Below are positions 55,505 through 63,006 of a stretch of DNA of 64,000 bases, one piece after another (position 1 is the stretch's first letter; every line of letters begins with the position of its first letter). The stretch comes from Desulfosporosinus sp. Sb-LF. Lineage in GTDB: Bacteria; Bacillota; Desulfitobacteriia; Desulfitobacteriales; Desulfitobacteriaceae. The stretch is from contig NZ_SPQR01000001.1 in assembly GCF_004766055.1 (NCBI RefSeq), positions 62,001-126,000 of the forward strand. The letters run 5' to 3'. The notes beneath the pieces are model-generated. The model was not told the DNA's origin and ran no database searches. It saw only the letters and a program-made list of their open reading frames with translations. Made by a program: the position numbers and the translations under genes.

Positions 55505-56782
55505 GTGAAAAAAAATAAAAGTTACTTTTTGATTTTTTTTATCAGTCTCTTGTTCTGCACCTTCCTATGTGCGAGTCCCGATTTTAAACGTTTGGTAGAA
55601 TTCCCTGAACAATATTTAGCTCAAGACAATCAAGAAGAACCTCAATTTAATGGAATCTGGTCTAAAATCATAACGGTAGAAAAAGTGCCTATAAATCAAA
55701 TTGTTTCAGTTTCATCGGGGATGTCTTCATCTAAAGGATCAGAAAAATTAGAAGTAGCTTATAAGCTATTTGGAATTTTTCCTCTAAGGTCAGGTGAGGT
55801 AGAAGTAATGACTCCCATGAAATTAATACCGGGAGGACAGTCTATTGGGGTTACTTTGCAAACCAAGGGTGTTATGGTAGTCGGACAAGCCCCTGTTGTT
55901 GACAAAAGTGGCAAAAAGACATTTCCTGCTAAGGAAGCTGGAATTGAGGTCGGAGACATTCTCTTGAAAATTGATAACCAAGAAGTACGAACAGATCAAG
56001 ATGTTTCCAATGCGGTTCATATAGCAGGTGAACAAAAAGGAAAAACAAATGTGCTATTCAAGCATCAGGATCAGATCATAGAAAAAATAATAAAACCTAT
56101 TTTTTGTGTGGAAACAGGTAGATATCGCATGGGCTTATTTGTTAGAGATGAGGCAGCAGGCGTCGGAACTCTTTCTTTTTTAGATCCAGTTTCTAAGCAG
56201 TATGGCGCGCTTGGACACGTGATCACTGATGCGGATACAAACCAGAAGATTGAAGTATCAAATGGAAAAGTCATGGCTTCCACGATCTATGCTATTGAAA
56301 AGGGTAAACGTGGGCATCCTGGAGAAAAAATCGGATCTTTTGTCTCGAATTCAATGTTTAATGGAACCATTGAAAAAAATACCCTGACTGGTATCTTTGG
56401 TACAATGAGCGGACAAATCACAAATCCTTACTTTAAAGAGGCAATTCCCGTTGGTTGGGAAGCAGATGTAAAAGTCGGTCCTGCAAAGATTTATACCGTG
56501 ATTCAAGGTGAAAAGATAGAGGAGTTTGATATTAATATCGATCGAATCATGCATAATCGTACAGACAGTAAAAATATGATTGTGCGGGTGACTGATCCTA
56601 GACTATTAGAAGCTACGGGTGGAATCATCCAAGGAATGAGCGGAAGTCCTATTATTCAAGATGGGAAAATTATAGGTGCTGTCACCCATGTTTTTGTAAA
56701 TGACAGTCAGCGTGGATACGGTGTATTCATCCAAAATATGATTAATGACGCCAATCATTTCGAAAAAAGACAAGCAGCTTAA
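55505..56782 (+). CDS. spoIVB: SpoIVB serine peptidase (stage IV sporulation)
   Basis: A 425-aa S55-family peptidase, the same length as B. subtilis SpoIVB. It has an N-terminal membrane anchor (about 7-25), a PDZ domain (about 120-205, G-I-E-V-G-D-I-L-L-K), the catalytic His in L-G-H near 237 and the catalytic Ser in G-M-S-G-S-P near 377-382. It cleaves SpoIVFA from the forespore side and so permits pro-sigma-K processing. GTG 55505 is preferred because GGAGGA lies 10 bases upstream; a longer frame begins at ATG 55433, which has no ribosome site. Confidence 0.92.
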   Translation: MKKNKSYFLIFFISLLFCTFLCASPDFKRLVEFPEQYLAQDNQEEPQFNGIWSKIITVEKVPINQIVSVSSGMSSSKGSEKLEVAYKLFGIFPLRSGEVEVMTPMKLIPGGQSIGVTLQTKGVMVVGQAPVVDKSGKKTFPAKEAGIEVGDILLKIDNQEVRTDQDVSNAVHIAGEQKGKTNVLFKHQDQIIEKIIKPIFCVETGRYRMGLFVRDEAAGVGTLSFLDPVSKQYGALGHVITDADTNQKIEVSNGKVMASTIYAIEKGKRGHPGEKIGSFVSNSMFNGTIEKNTLTGIFGTMSGQITNPYFKEAIPVGWEADVKVGPAKIYTVIQGEKIEEFDINIDRIMHNRTDSKNMIVRVTDPRLLEATGGIIQGMSGSPIIQDGKIIGAVTHVFVNDSQRGYGVFIQNMINDANHFEKRQAA

Positions 56783-56806
56783 ACATTAAAAAATAATCAA
56801 GGAATG

Positions 56807-56838
56807 AGAGCAGCCTATGAAAAGGGGCTGCTCTTTCT
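56807..56838 (+). terminator. Terminator after spoIVB
   Basis: GAGCAGCC (56807-56814) pairs with GGCTGCTC (56825-56832), followed by TTTCTT. Confidence 0.7.
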
Positions 56839-56928
56839 TAATGTTGAGATGAAATTAACCACTACATTAAAAAGTTTATTTGAAATTACTAATTTTTTAT
56901 ATAAACTAGTTTTTATATTCTATAAAAG

Positions 56929-56957
56929 AAGGATAATTAAGAACAATTGTCGAAAAT
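56929..56957 (+). promoter_or_regulatory. Possible sigma-H promoter with overlapping 0A box for spo0A
   Basis: AAGGATAA (56929-56936), 12 bp, then GTCGAAAAT (56949-56957) agree with the sigma-H -35 and -10 pattern. TTGTCGAA, the Spo0A-binding core, overlaps the -10. This would give autoregulation, as known in B. subtilis. Confidence 0.45.
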
Positions 56958-56996
56958 ATAATTTCTGAATGTCTGTAATGAGGAGGATCCTGGGAA

Positions 56997-57908
56997 ATGC
57001 AAAGGCCTATACGAGTCTTATTGGCAGATGACAACCGGGAATTTGTCGAGATAGTTAAGGAATTTATTGAACGACAAGAAGATATGAACCTTGTAGGGGT
57101 GGCATATCATGGAAATGAGGCTCTGGAATTAATTTCTCGGGAAGAACCTCATGTTGTGCTCTTGGATATTATTATGCCCCATCTTGATGGTTTGGGTGTA
57201 CTTGAAAAGCTCCAAGACGTAGCTCATAGACCTAAGATTATTATTTTAACCGCGTTCGGACAGGAATCAATGACACAACGGGCTGTAAACCTGGGAGCTA
57301 ATTATTACATCTTAAAACCCTTCGATTTGGATACGTTAGGTAAACGAATACGCCAATTGCAAGACCATTTTTCGGATACATCAAATATGTTGCCACTTGG
57401 AAATGGTATGAGTAACGGAAAAACGATGCAAAGCCCGCAGAACGTACAGACTATGCACAACGCTCAGAACGAGCAGAATGCGCAAACTATGCAGAGCGCT
57501 TTGAATATGTCAAATACATCAGACCCAATCTCTAATGGAATCTTGCCGCCAACAACTAAAAATCTTGAAGTTGAGGTCACTCGAATGATCCATCAAATGG
57601 GAGTGCCGGCACATGTTAAAGGGTATCAATATTTGAGGGACGCAATTGTCAGCGTGGTGCTGAATGTATCACTCCTCGGAGCAGTAACCAAAGAACTTTA
57701 TCCTATGATTGCTGTTAAATACCAAACTACTCCAAGTCGTGTTGAACGTGCAATACGTCATGCTATTGAATTGGCTTGGGATCGTGGCAACGTGGAGTTC
57801 ATGAATCGTTTTTTTGGTTATACGATTAATGTCGATCGTGGTAAGCCTACAAATTCTGAATTTGTGGCTATGGTGGCTGATAAACTACGCATGTCAATGA
57901 TGTATTAA
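56997..57908 (+). CDS. spo0A: Sporulation master regulator Spo0A with expanded linker
   Basis: A 303-aa response regulator. The receiver (about 1-122) has the acidic D-D pair at 11-12, the phospho-Asp in L-L-D-I-I-M-P near 56-59 and Lys in L-K-P-F near 109. The C-terminal DNA-binding domain (about 190-303) has [13 protein letters not shown] near 245-257, as in other Spo0A. The linker between them (about 125-185) is long and rich in Asn, Gln, Met, Thr and Ser with near-repeats. Typical Spo0A is about 265 residues, so about 35 are extra. AGGAGGATCC precedes the ATG. Confidence 0.95.
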   Translation: MQRPIRVLLADDNREFVEIVKEFIERQEDMNLVGVAYHGNEALELISREEPHVVLLDIIMPHLDGLGVLEKLQDVAHRPKIIILTAFGQESMTQRAVNLGANYYILKPFDLDTLGKRIRQLQDHFSDTSNMLPLGNGMSNGKTMQSPQNVQTMHNAQNEQNAQTMQSALNMSNTSDPISNGILPPTTKNLEVEVTRMIHQMGVPAHVKGYQYLRDAIVSVVLNVSLLGAVTKELYPMIAVKYQTTPSRVERAIRHAIELAWDRGNVEFMNRFFGYTINVDRGKPTNSEFVAMVADKLRMSMMY

Positions 57909-57950
57909 GAATGTAGTTGTACCAAGGGATACAGGGTTTTAAAAACGGAA

Positions 57951-58036
57951 AGCATTGCAATAAACTAATTTAAATCGTTATAAATAACCATCTTATAGCG
58001 ATAAACTAGTTATTTTCATTGTTATAAACTTTCTGT
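57951..58036. repeat. Clustered ATAAACT-type repeats upstream of the integrase
   Basis: The motif ATAAACTA or ATAAACT occurs at about 57960, 58001 and 58025 within 75 bp, among AT-rich sequence with GTTATAAATAAC (a near palindrome) and TTATAGCGATAAAC. Such repeats ahead of a tyrosine recombinase could be arm-type binding or attachment-site elements. This is inference. Confidence 0.35.
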
Positions 58037-58079
58037 CTGCAAACATCTCTATGTTGGAAAACTTGGAGGTGTTTTTGTT

Positions 58080-59054
58080 GTGAAATTATCCCAATTTGAT
58101 ATGAGTATAGAAGAATTTATGCTTTATTGTTCCAGTAAAAATCTTTCTAGAAAGACTATAATGGCATACGAACAGACACTAAAATTATTTTCAGACTACA
58201 TGAGAAAAGAATTTGATATCCTAAAGGTCGATGATGTTACTAAGGGTCATATCCGACAGTATGTCAAATTTGTACAAGAGCGAGGAAAGTATAATAGTGT
58301 ACGGGTAGATGATACGGCTAAAAACAACCTCCATGCACGTACTGATTATGGAAAACCTATCAGTTCTAATACTATTAATAATTATGTTAGAAATATCAAG
58401 GTGTTCTTTAATTGGCTATCAGATGAAGATGAAATAACCAAAAATCCAGTTGATAAAATTAAATTGCTCAAAGGATCCGAACGATTGAAACCACTTCTTA
58501 GTGAAAGCGAAATTAAATCTATTCTAAATTCCTTCGATAAAAGTAAATTTGATGGATACCGAAACTATCTTATGACGGTATTAATATTTGATACAGGTTG
58601 CAGAATTACAGAGTGCTTAAACATAGAAGTGAAAGATGTGGACTTATCCAATAAAGCAATCATACTGAGATACACTAAAAACAAAAAAGAACGACTTATT
58701 TTCTTTTCCACAAAGATGAGAAAAGAATTGCAACGATGGATTCAATATAAGGATAGGTATTTCTCGAATGAGTTGCTATTTCCTTCCAATAGGGGGAACA
58801 TCATGCTTCCAGGGACTTATGAAACTGCCTTACGTAGAATTGGTCAAAAAAATAACATTGAGTTGTTTCCTCACAGGATTAGAGCAAACTTCGCTCAATA
58901 CTATTTGCTTAATGGTGGTGATCTCTATTCTTTAAGTCGTATTATGGGTCATTCATCCTTAGAGGTAACAAAGGTTTACTTGCAATTAGATAATGAGAGT
59001 GTGAGAAAGCAATATCAAAAATTTAGTCCACTAAATGGCATTAACATAGATTAA
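58080..59054 (+). CDS. Tyrosine recombinase/integrase
   Basis: A 324-aa site-specific recombinase with an N-terminal SAM-like core-binding domain (about 8-115) and a catalytic domain. Catalytic residues: Arg in G-C-R-I-T-E near 181, a Lys near 205-210, the H-R-I-R region near 260 and the late G-H-S-S and V-Y-L-Q Tyr near 298. It resembles XerD-like integrases of mobile elements rather than chromosomal XerC/XerD. GTG 58080 follows GGAGGTG by about 8 bases. It marks the start of an AT-rich accessory stretch after spo0A. Confidence 0.88.
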   Translation: MKLSQFDMSIEEFMLYCSSKNLSRKTIMAYEQTLKLFSDYMRKEFDILKVDDVTKGHIRQYVKFVQERGKYNSVRVDDTAKNNLHARTDYGKPISSNTINNYVRNIKVFFNWLSDEDEITKNPVDKIKLLKGSERLKPLLSESEIKSILNSFDKSKFDGYRNYLMTVLIFDTGCRITECLNIEVKDVDLSNKAIILRYTKNKKERLIFFSTKMRKELQRWIQYKDRYFSNELLFPSNRGNIMLPGTYETALRRIGQKNNIELFPHRIRANFAQYYLLNGGDLYSLSRIMGHSSLEVTKVYLQLDNESVRKQYQKFSPLNGINID

Positions 59055-59674
59055 AGAAGATAACTCGCCCGTTAAGATTGAACGCCTTAAAACGTACTCT
59101 GTGTGCGTCTGAAAACGATTCTTTTTATTATTAATAGTATAATAGAGCCTTAATCAAGACCAAGTGTCATCGCTTATCTGCAGATCCAAAAATAATGCCT
59201 TCACAGCGTCTATAATGACATTGTGAAGGCATTTCTTTCATAAAGAACCCTTTGCAAGAACAGAGAACTTAGGAATCAGTCGTTATGATGCCCTTTCAAA
59301 ATAAAGGATGGGGAGAGCTTAACGCTCTCCTTCTTCTGTTTCTACTAGGTCGCTAACTTAGGTCGTTCTTTGTTCGGTCATTGCGTAATTACTTTAATTC
59401 GTTAAATCGTGCGTTAATTTGAACGCTAACTAAGCAGTAGATGGCACTCTCTAACGTCCGATTGAATGAGCTATAAACCGCTTGAGAGTACGATGGACAA
59501 AAAGGTTAATCGATTTTAAATAAAGCGAAGAGAACCGTTCAAAAGATTCGTTTTTAAGACAGAGGTAATTTTGGAATTCTGTCGAATTGGTTATTGCTGA
59601 TAAAGCTGATAGAAAATGAGTTCTTAACGGATGATTCTAACCGTTTTGAGCTAATGTTTAAGAAGGAGAAGATT
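59055..59674. other. Intergenic stretch after the integrase (no gene found)
   Basis: 620 bp without a supported ORF. It holds repeat copy A and a hairpin GGAGAGC-TTAAC-GCTCTCC (59312-59330) followed by TTCTTCTGTTT, a probable terminator. The rest is AT-rich with CGTTAA-type short repeats and otherwise shows nothing. Confidence 0.6.
59151..59281 (+). repeat. Imperfect dispersed repeat, copy A
   Basis: About 130 bp that recur imperfectly at 62097-62224, beginning AATCAAGACCA and ending TAGGAATCAGTC (copy B AAGGAATCAGTC). The core GCCTTCACAGCGTCTATAA...GACATTGTGAAGG forms a hairpin (GCCTTCACA with TGTGAAGGC) that looks terminator-like in this copy. Confidence 0.6.
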
Positions 59675-60244
59675 ATGAAAAAATACTTTTGGCTAATTAT
59701 TATCGGAATAATTATTATGATTATATTCCCCATCTTCACAAACGGATTATTGGTAATGAAGGTTCCTATTCAAGTAGCTTCAGACAATGATTGGATTGGT
59801 TTTTTTGCCTGTTATTATGGAGCGATATTTGGTGGAATCATCGGTGGACTGTTTACATTTTTAGGAGTTAGAATTACTCTTAAAAAACAAGAGTCATCAG
59901 AAAATGAAGAACGTAGCAATCACCAAAAAATGTTATATACACAGCTCGTTTTTACTTATGAAATGTTTAGTGCATGTGGTAATTTAGAACCTGAAGTAAG
60001 GATAGAATCAGACTTCGTTATTTATGACCATGATTGGAATATGCATTTAATTTTTGTTAAAAACCTGACGAAAGACGAATTTAGATGGGTGGTTAATTGG
60101 TTTTATGCAATGGGCAATATCGAAAACGCAGTTCGTAGAAATGGATCCGTTACAGCTCGATGGGTGAGTCAGGTTTTTTTGAATGATAGATTGCCTGAAA
60201 TAGAAAAGGTAATTGAGAAGTTAAAGTTAGAACTCGAGAAATAG
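59675..60244 (+). CDS. Hypothetical membrane protein with two N-terminal helices
   Basis: A 189-aa protein of no recognised family. Residues 2-22 and about 40-70 are hydrophobic; between them lies a short N-W/G-F-F-A-C-Y-Y-G-A-I-F-G-G segment. The remainder is soluble and helical with K-K-Q-E-S-S-E-N-E-E-R. ATG 59675 has AAGGAG 8 bases upstream. It lies in the accessory region, in the same direction as its neighbours. The G-A-I-F-G-G-x-I-G-G motif recalls phage/plasmid-borne membrane proteins. Confidence 0.55.
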   Translation: MKKYFWLIIIGIIIMIIFPIFTNGLLVMKVPIQVASDNDWIGFFACYYGAIFGGIIGGLFTFLGVRITLKKQESSENEERSNHQKMLYTQLVFTYEMFSACGNLEPEVRIESDFVIYDHDWNMHLIFVKNLTKDEFRWVVNWFYAMGNIENAVRRNGSVTARWVSQVFLNDRLPEIEKVIEKLKLELEK

Positions 60245-60530
60245 CCTGTATAATAAGTTTGTGTTTTTTATAATTATTGTGATTATTTTATAGAAATCAC
60301 GTAGCATTTTTGTGCAATCTATTATATAGGAAGGATAGATGAACTTATAATTGTGAAATCCGTGACCTCAATAAGAACAAAGTAGACACATTCGGAAATT
60401 AGTTTCATAGAGAAAAAAGAATTAATCCATTGAAGAATATGGTCGATATTTATATTGCTATATGATCTAAATACCAAAAAAAGTTGTTCAATCAAATGAG
60501 AATGAAACAACTTTTTTGGTATTTAATTTA
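60245..60530. other. AT-rich gap between two hypothetical membrane-protein genes
   Basis: No supported gene. Contains the hairpin at 60468-60521. A minus-strand frame at 60322-60510 is open but has no ribosome site and overlaps this hairpin, so it is not called. Confidence 0.55.
60468..60521. terminator. Long A/T-tailed hairpin
   Basis: Bases 60468-60488 (AAATACCAAAAAA, then GTTGTT) pair with 60506-60524 over about 18 positions. A T run sits in the right arm, so it resembles a bidirectional terminator. The 44-aa frame at 60531-60665 begins just after it. Confidence 0.5.
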
Positions 60531-60665
60531 ATGACTGAAGATGTGCAAATTGTATCAAATGGTGTACCATGTGATATGAATATTGAAAACGTACCCTCTA
60601 AACAGTGGGTTAAGAACCTAAAAATTACAATTTACTATATTTACCAAAGGTTTCTGGGGGTTTAG
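60531..60665 (+). CDS. Possible small protein (44 aa) upstream of the zinc-ribbon membrane protein
   Basis: The frame begins ATG 60531 and ends three bases before the TTG of the next gene. The product (M-T-E-D-V-Q-I-V-S-N-G) has a mixed composition typical of a real protein, and its frame extends upstream to 60471 without a start. No ribosome site is seen, so it may be a remnant. No family recognised. Confidence 0.25.
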   Translation: MTEDVQIVSNGVPCDMNIENVPSKQWVKNLKITIYYIYQRFLGV

Positions 60666-60667
60666 CA

Positions 60668-61516
60668 TTGAATTGGCAATATATGTCCATAGAAAAGGTG
60701 TTTCTTGTCATGAACACTCTTATGAGAATAAAGGAGTTGTTAGAGAAAATGAGAAACCTATTGACCATAATTGAAGTTCTATTAGTCTTAAGTTCTATAG
60801 TCGGTTTTTTAGCCTGTCTAACTTTGTCAATTGTTTCGGCAATTACAAAGAATGGAAAAGCAAAGAAGTGGGTGATAGGCGTTACTATTTGTTTCGCAGG
60901 TTTCATTTTCGCCCTTACAATTCCAAGTAGATACAGTCCGTTATATTTATTTATTTTAATAAGTTACATATTTTTTATTTTACGATACAACGGAATTATC
61001 TCCCAAAGGGACTATCACAAATATTTGAATGCCTTATGGCTAAAAGAGTTCATTAGAAAGATTATGTTAAATACGGTTAAATTTACCGCGAAATTTTTCT
61101 CTTCAATAATATCTGTTATTTCAGCTTTATTATCTGCTCATAATCGGATTCAACAAGCAATTGAAACTGATGAAAAACAACAACTACAAAAAATACTTAT
61201 GGGAAATGAAAAGCAAATAGTATCATTATTTTCAAATAAAAAGGCAAATAAACTTCTAAGTAAAGAAGTGAAATTGGAAGTTGAGTGCAATTGTCAGGTA
61301 TGTAACCATTTCTGGTGCTATGGACAAAAGGAAGTAAATGATACATTAAAAGCCACTAAAGTTAAGGGAATTAAATCATTAGGGACGTTAGTAGGTAATT
61401 ACGGACAGGTATTGGCATTAAATTCTGTAACCAAAGATATTAGGGCTTACCAATACTTCGATAAATGTCCTGCATGTGGTTCGATAAGAATTGAAAAGGG
61501 AGTAGTGGAATTGTAG
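60668..61516 (+). CDS. Hypothetical membrane protein with a C-terminal zinc-ribbon-like domain
   Basis: A 282-aa protein with two or three membrane helices (about 36-58, 72-90, 95-112), then a long helical region and a C-terminal Cys-rich part: C-N-C-Q-V-C near 206-211, C near 216, and C-P-A-C near 266-269, which could bind zinc. GGGGG lies 7 bases before TTG 60668. No family is recognised. Other ATGs (60683, 60710) would shorten the N-terminus. Confidence 0.5.
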   Translation: MNWQYMSIEKVFLVMNTLMRIKELLEKMRNLLTIIEVLLVLSSIVGFLACLTLSIVSAITKNGKAKKWVIGVTICFAGFIFALTIPSRYSPLYLFILISYIFFILRYNGIISQRDYHKYLNALWLKEFIRKIMLNTVKFTAKFFSSIISVISALLSAHNRIQQAIETDEKQQLQKILMGNEKQIVSLFSNKKANKLLSKEVKLEVECNCQVCNHFWCYGQKEVNDTLKATKVKGIKSLGTLVGNYGQVLALNSVTKDIRAYQYFDKCPACGSIRIEKGVVEL

Positions 61517-61572
61517 AAACTTGATGACATATTCTCATCATCGGTTGACCGTCGATACTAGTCCCTAATCAC

Positions 61573-61683
61573 CTATGTTTTTGTACCTTTTTGACCCTCA
61601 TAAATACCTATATCCTCCATGTATTCGTCGATTCCATAACGCCCCTCTATTACAAGATGTGTTCTAATCTTATATAACGTCAT
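61573..61683 (-). CDS. Possible minus-strand small ORF (36 aa)
   Basis: The minus-strand frame from ATG 61683 to a stop at 61573 encodes M-T-L-Y-K-I-R-T-H-L with an Asp/Glu/Gly-rich middle. No ribosome site is visible. It could be a decayed gene fragment or chance. Confidence 0.2.
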   Translation of the reverse strand: MTLYKIRTHLVIEGRYGIDEYMEDIGIYEGQKGTKT

Positions 61684-61749
61684 TATTTGAATTGAAATCG
61701 TCTAATATGAATGAATATCAACTTTCTGTTCTTTACCTCATTAAAATTA

Positions 61750-61887
61750 TCATTTCATGACGTTAAAACGATGCTCTAAGTCTTTGAATATTTGAAGGGG
61801 TAAGATTATACCACCTTGATCAATTAAATGGCTTAGAGCATCGATATTGTTAATTTTCTTCATTAATCTGTTGTTCTCAAGTGCCAT
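61750..61887 (-). CDS. Possible minus-strand small ORF (45 aa)
   Basis: ATG at 61887 (minus) to a stop at 61750 gives 45 aa beginning M-A-L-E-N-N-R-L-M-K and containing a L-S-H-L-I-D-Q-G-G-I-I-L-P segment, plausible for a real helical protein. No strong ribosome site precedes it. It is the longest plausible frame in this otherwise gene-free stretch. Family unknown. Confidence 0.25.
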   Translation of the reverse strand: MALENNRLMKKINNIDALSHLIDQGGIILPLQIFKDLEHRFNVMK

Positions 61888-61947
61888 GATTATCTCATTT
61901 ATTATGTTTGGCAAAAAAGATATTTCCACGCCTTGGATTGTTTTAGG

Positions 61948-62400
61948 TTAATCTTAAAGCAGGTTAAAACAATAAAAGGCTAAACAAGCATAGAATCACG
62001 ATTTTGTAGTACAACCTCTAGTTATAAAGCTAGGGGTTACTTTTTTGATTGTGCAGAGGTGGTAAGGACAAAATAGTCCAGAAGTGTTTTCAAGGAAATC
62101 AAGACCATTTGTCTTTGCTGATCCTATTGATCCAAAATAAAGCCTTCACAGCGTCTATAAGACATTGTGAAGGTTTTTGCTTCCATAAGGTACTTCTTGC
62201 TAGTAAGAGCTAAAGGAATCAGTCTTAAGATGTTGAAACTTATATGTCCTTGATCCACTTTGAACTTGCCTTGGTTGATCTTTAAGTAAGGCAATAATAC
62301 TGATAATAAGCCATAGAATAAGTATTTTGTATTACAACCATAGCTAGGGGTTGTTTATGCTTGTGCTGAAATAGTTAAGAACAAGAATATATCCGAGGTT
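61948..62400 (+). repeat. Diverged paired repeat (D1/D2) around repeat copy B
   Basis: Segment 61948-62079 resembles 62271-62400: GGTTxATCTT, then AGCxATAGAAT, ATTTTGTAxTACAACC, CTAGGGGTT, GTGCxGA, and TAAGxACAA in the same order. The D1 copy can form a 9-bp hairpin (62013-62021 with 62030-62038) followed by TTTTTT. Copy B of the other repeat lies between them (62097-62224). Confidence 0.5.
62097..62224 (+). repeat. Imperfect dispersed repeat, copy B
   Basis: Second copy of the 59151-59281 repeat, with the GCCTTCACAGCG...CATTGTGAAGG core hairpin and a T-rich run (AAGGTTTTTG) directly after. Confidence 0.6.
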
Positions 62401-62484
62401 GCTTCCATCTGCATAATTCTTTACTAAAAGGAGATATAACTATTTTCGTAATTTGCGAAATGCAGAAATAAAAGTAATAAGTGT

Positions 62485-62555
62485 TTGACATATAAAAATA
62501 AAAGTGGTATAATCTTAAGTTACCTATTGACATTGGCCTAACATTGTGATATAAT
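62485..62555 (+). promoter_or_regulatory. Two tandem near-perfect sigma-A promoters
   Basis: TTGACA (62485-62490), 17 bp, TATAAT (62508-62513), then TTGACA (62527-62532), 17 bp, TATAAT (62550-62555). The second -35 lies 13 bp after the first -10. Both match the sigma-A consensus exactly, so expression of the downstream region may be very strong or repressor-controlled. Confidence 0.85.
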
Positions 62556-62633
62556 ACACAAAAGGGTAAATCGAAAGGGGTTGCATTAAAAATAATAAAT
62601 TAACTGGGAAAACTCAAAGTCGGAAGTAATGAA

Positions 62634-62658
62634 AGAGTACCAGTGGTGACTCTTTTTT
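62634..62658 (+). terminator. Attenuator-like hairpin after the tandem promoters
   Basis: GAGTACC pairs with GGT(G)ACTC with one bulge, and seven T follow. It lies about 80 bp after the second promoter and before the AAAGGAGGTGA at 62678-62688, so it could regulate readthrough. Confidence 0.5.
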
Positions 62659-62693
62659 TATTTATCTGATACTATTTAAAGGAGGTGAACCAA

Positions 62694-62919
62694 ATGGAAA
62701 TTTAAAAAGATAACCACAAAAATTGAAAAAATGGTTAAAGAAAATGTTAATGAAGGGTGGAAAGTATTATAAGTAATCTCAACTATTAATGAGGATATCT
62801 TTACAATTATAGAGAACGAACTAAATGAAAGTATTCCTTGCAATGAGGAACGGGCTAGTACGTTTTTTGGATCTTGATCTAAGTTAGAGTATTTCACACT
62901 TTATTCACGATTAGTTTAA
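62694..62919 (+). pseudogene. Decayed small gene behind a strong ribosome site
   Basis: AAAGGAGGTGA is followed at ATG 62694 by only three codons and a stop. If one T is removed in the ATTT run at about 62701, the frame runs about 74 codons (M-E-I-K-K-I-T-T-K-I-E-K) to 62919 but has internal stops near 62770 and 62876. This suggests a frameshifted, decayed helical protein gene. Alternatively the three-codon ORF is real and regulatory. Confidence 0.45.
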
Positions 62920-62979
62920 AAAAATTTTAATAGAGGTATGGAACGGAAACCGTGAAGGGATAAAAAAGCAACCCCCTTG

Positions 62980-63001
62980 CCTCCTAATCAATTTTAGGAG
63001 G
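62980..63001 (+). promoter_or_regulatory. Hairpin that hides the ribosome site of the primase-like gene
   Basis: CCTCCTAA (62980-62987) pairs perfectly with TTAGGAGG (62994-63001), which includes the Shine-Dalgarno of the gene at 63007. The 6-base loop is TCAATT. Translation might be controlled by opening this stem. Confidence 0.5.
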
Positions 63002-63006
63002 GTAAT

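Larger units (their letters stand above)
61517..62484. other. Mostly non-coding stretch with repeats
   Basis: About 970 bp between the zinc-ribbon gene and the tandem promoters. It holds two possible small minus-strand ORFs, the D1/D2 repeats and repeat copy B. No gene of normal length is open in any frame. Confidence 0.6.

Noticed and set aside
60322-60510. 62-aa minus-strand open frame
   Set aside because: No ribosome site, and it covers a strong hairpin. Composition is not convincing.
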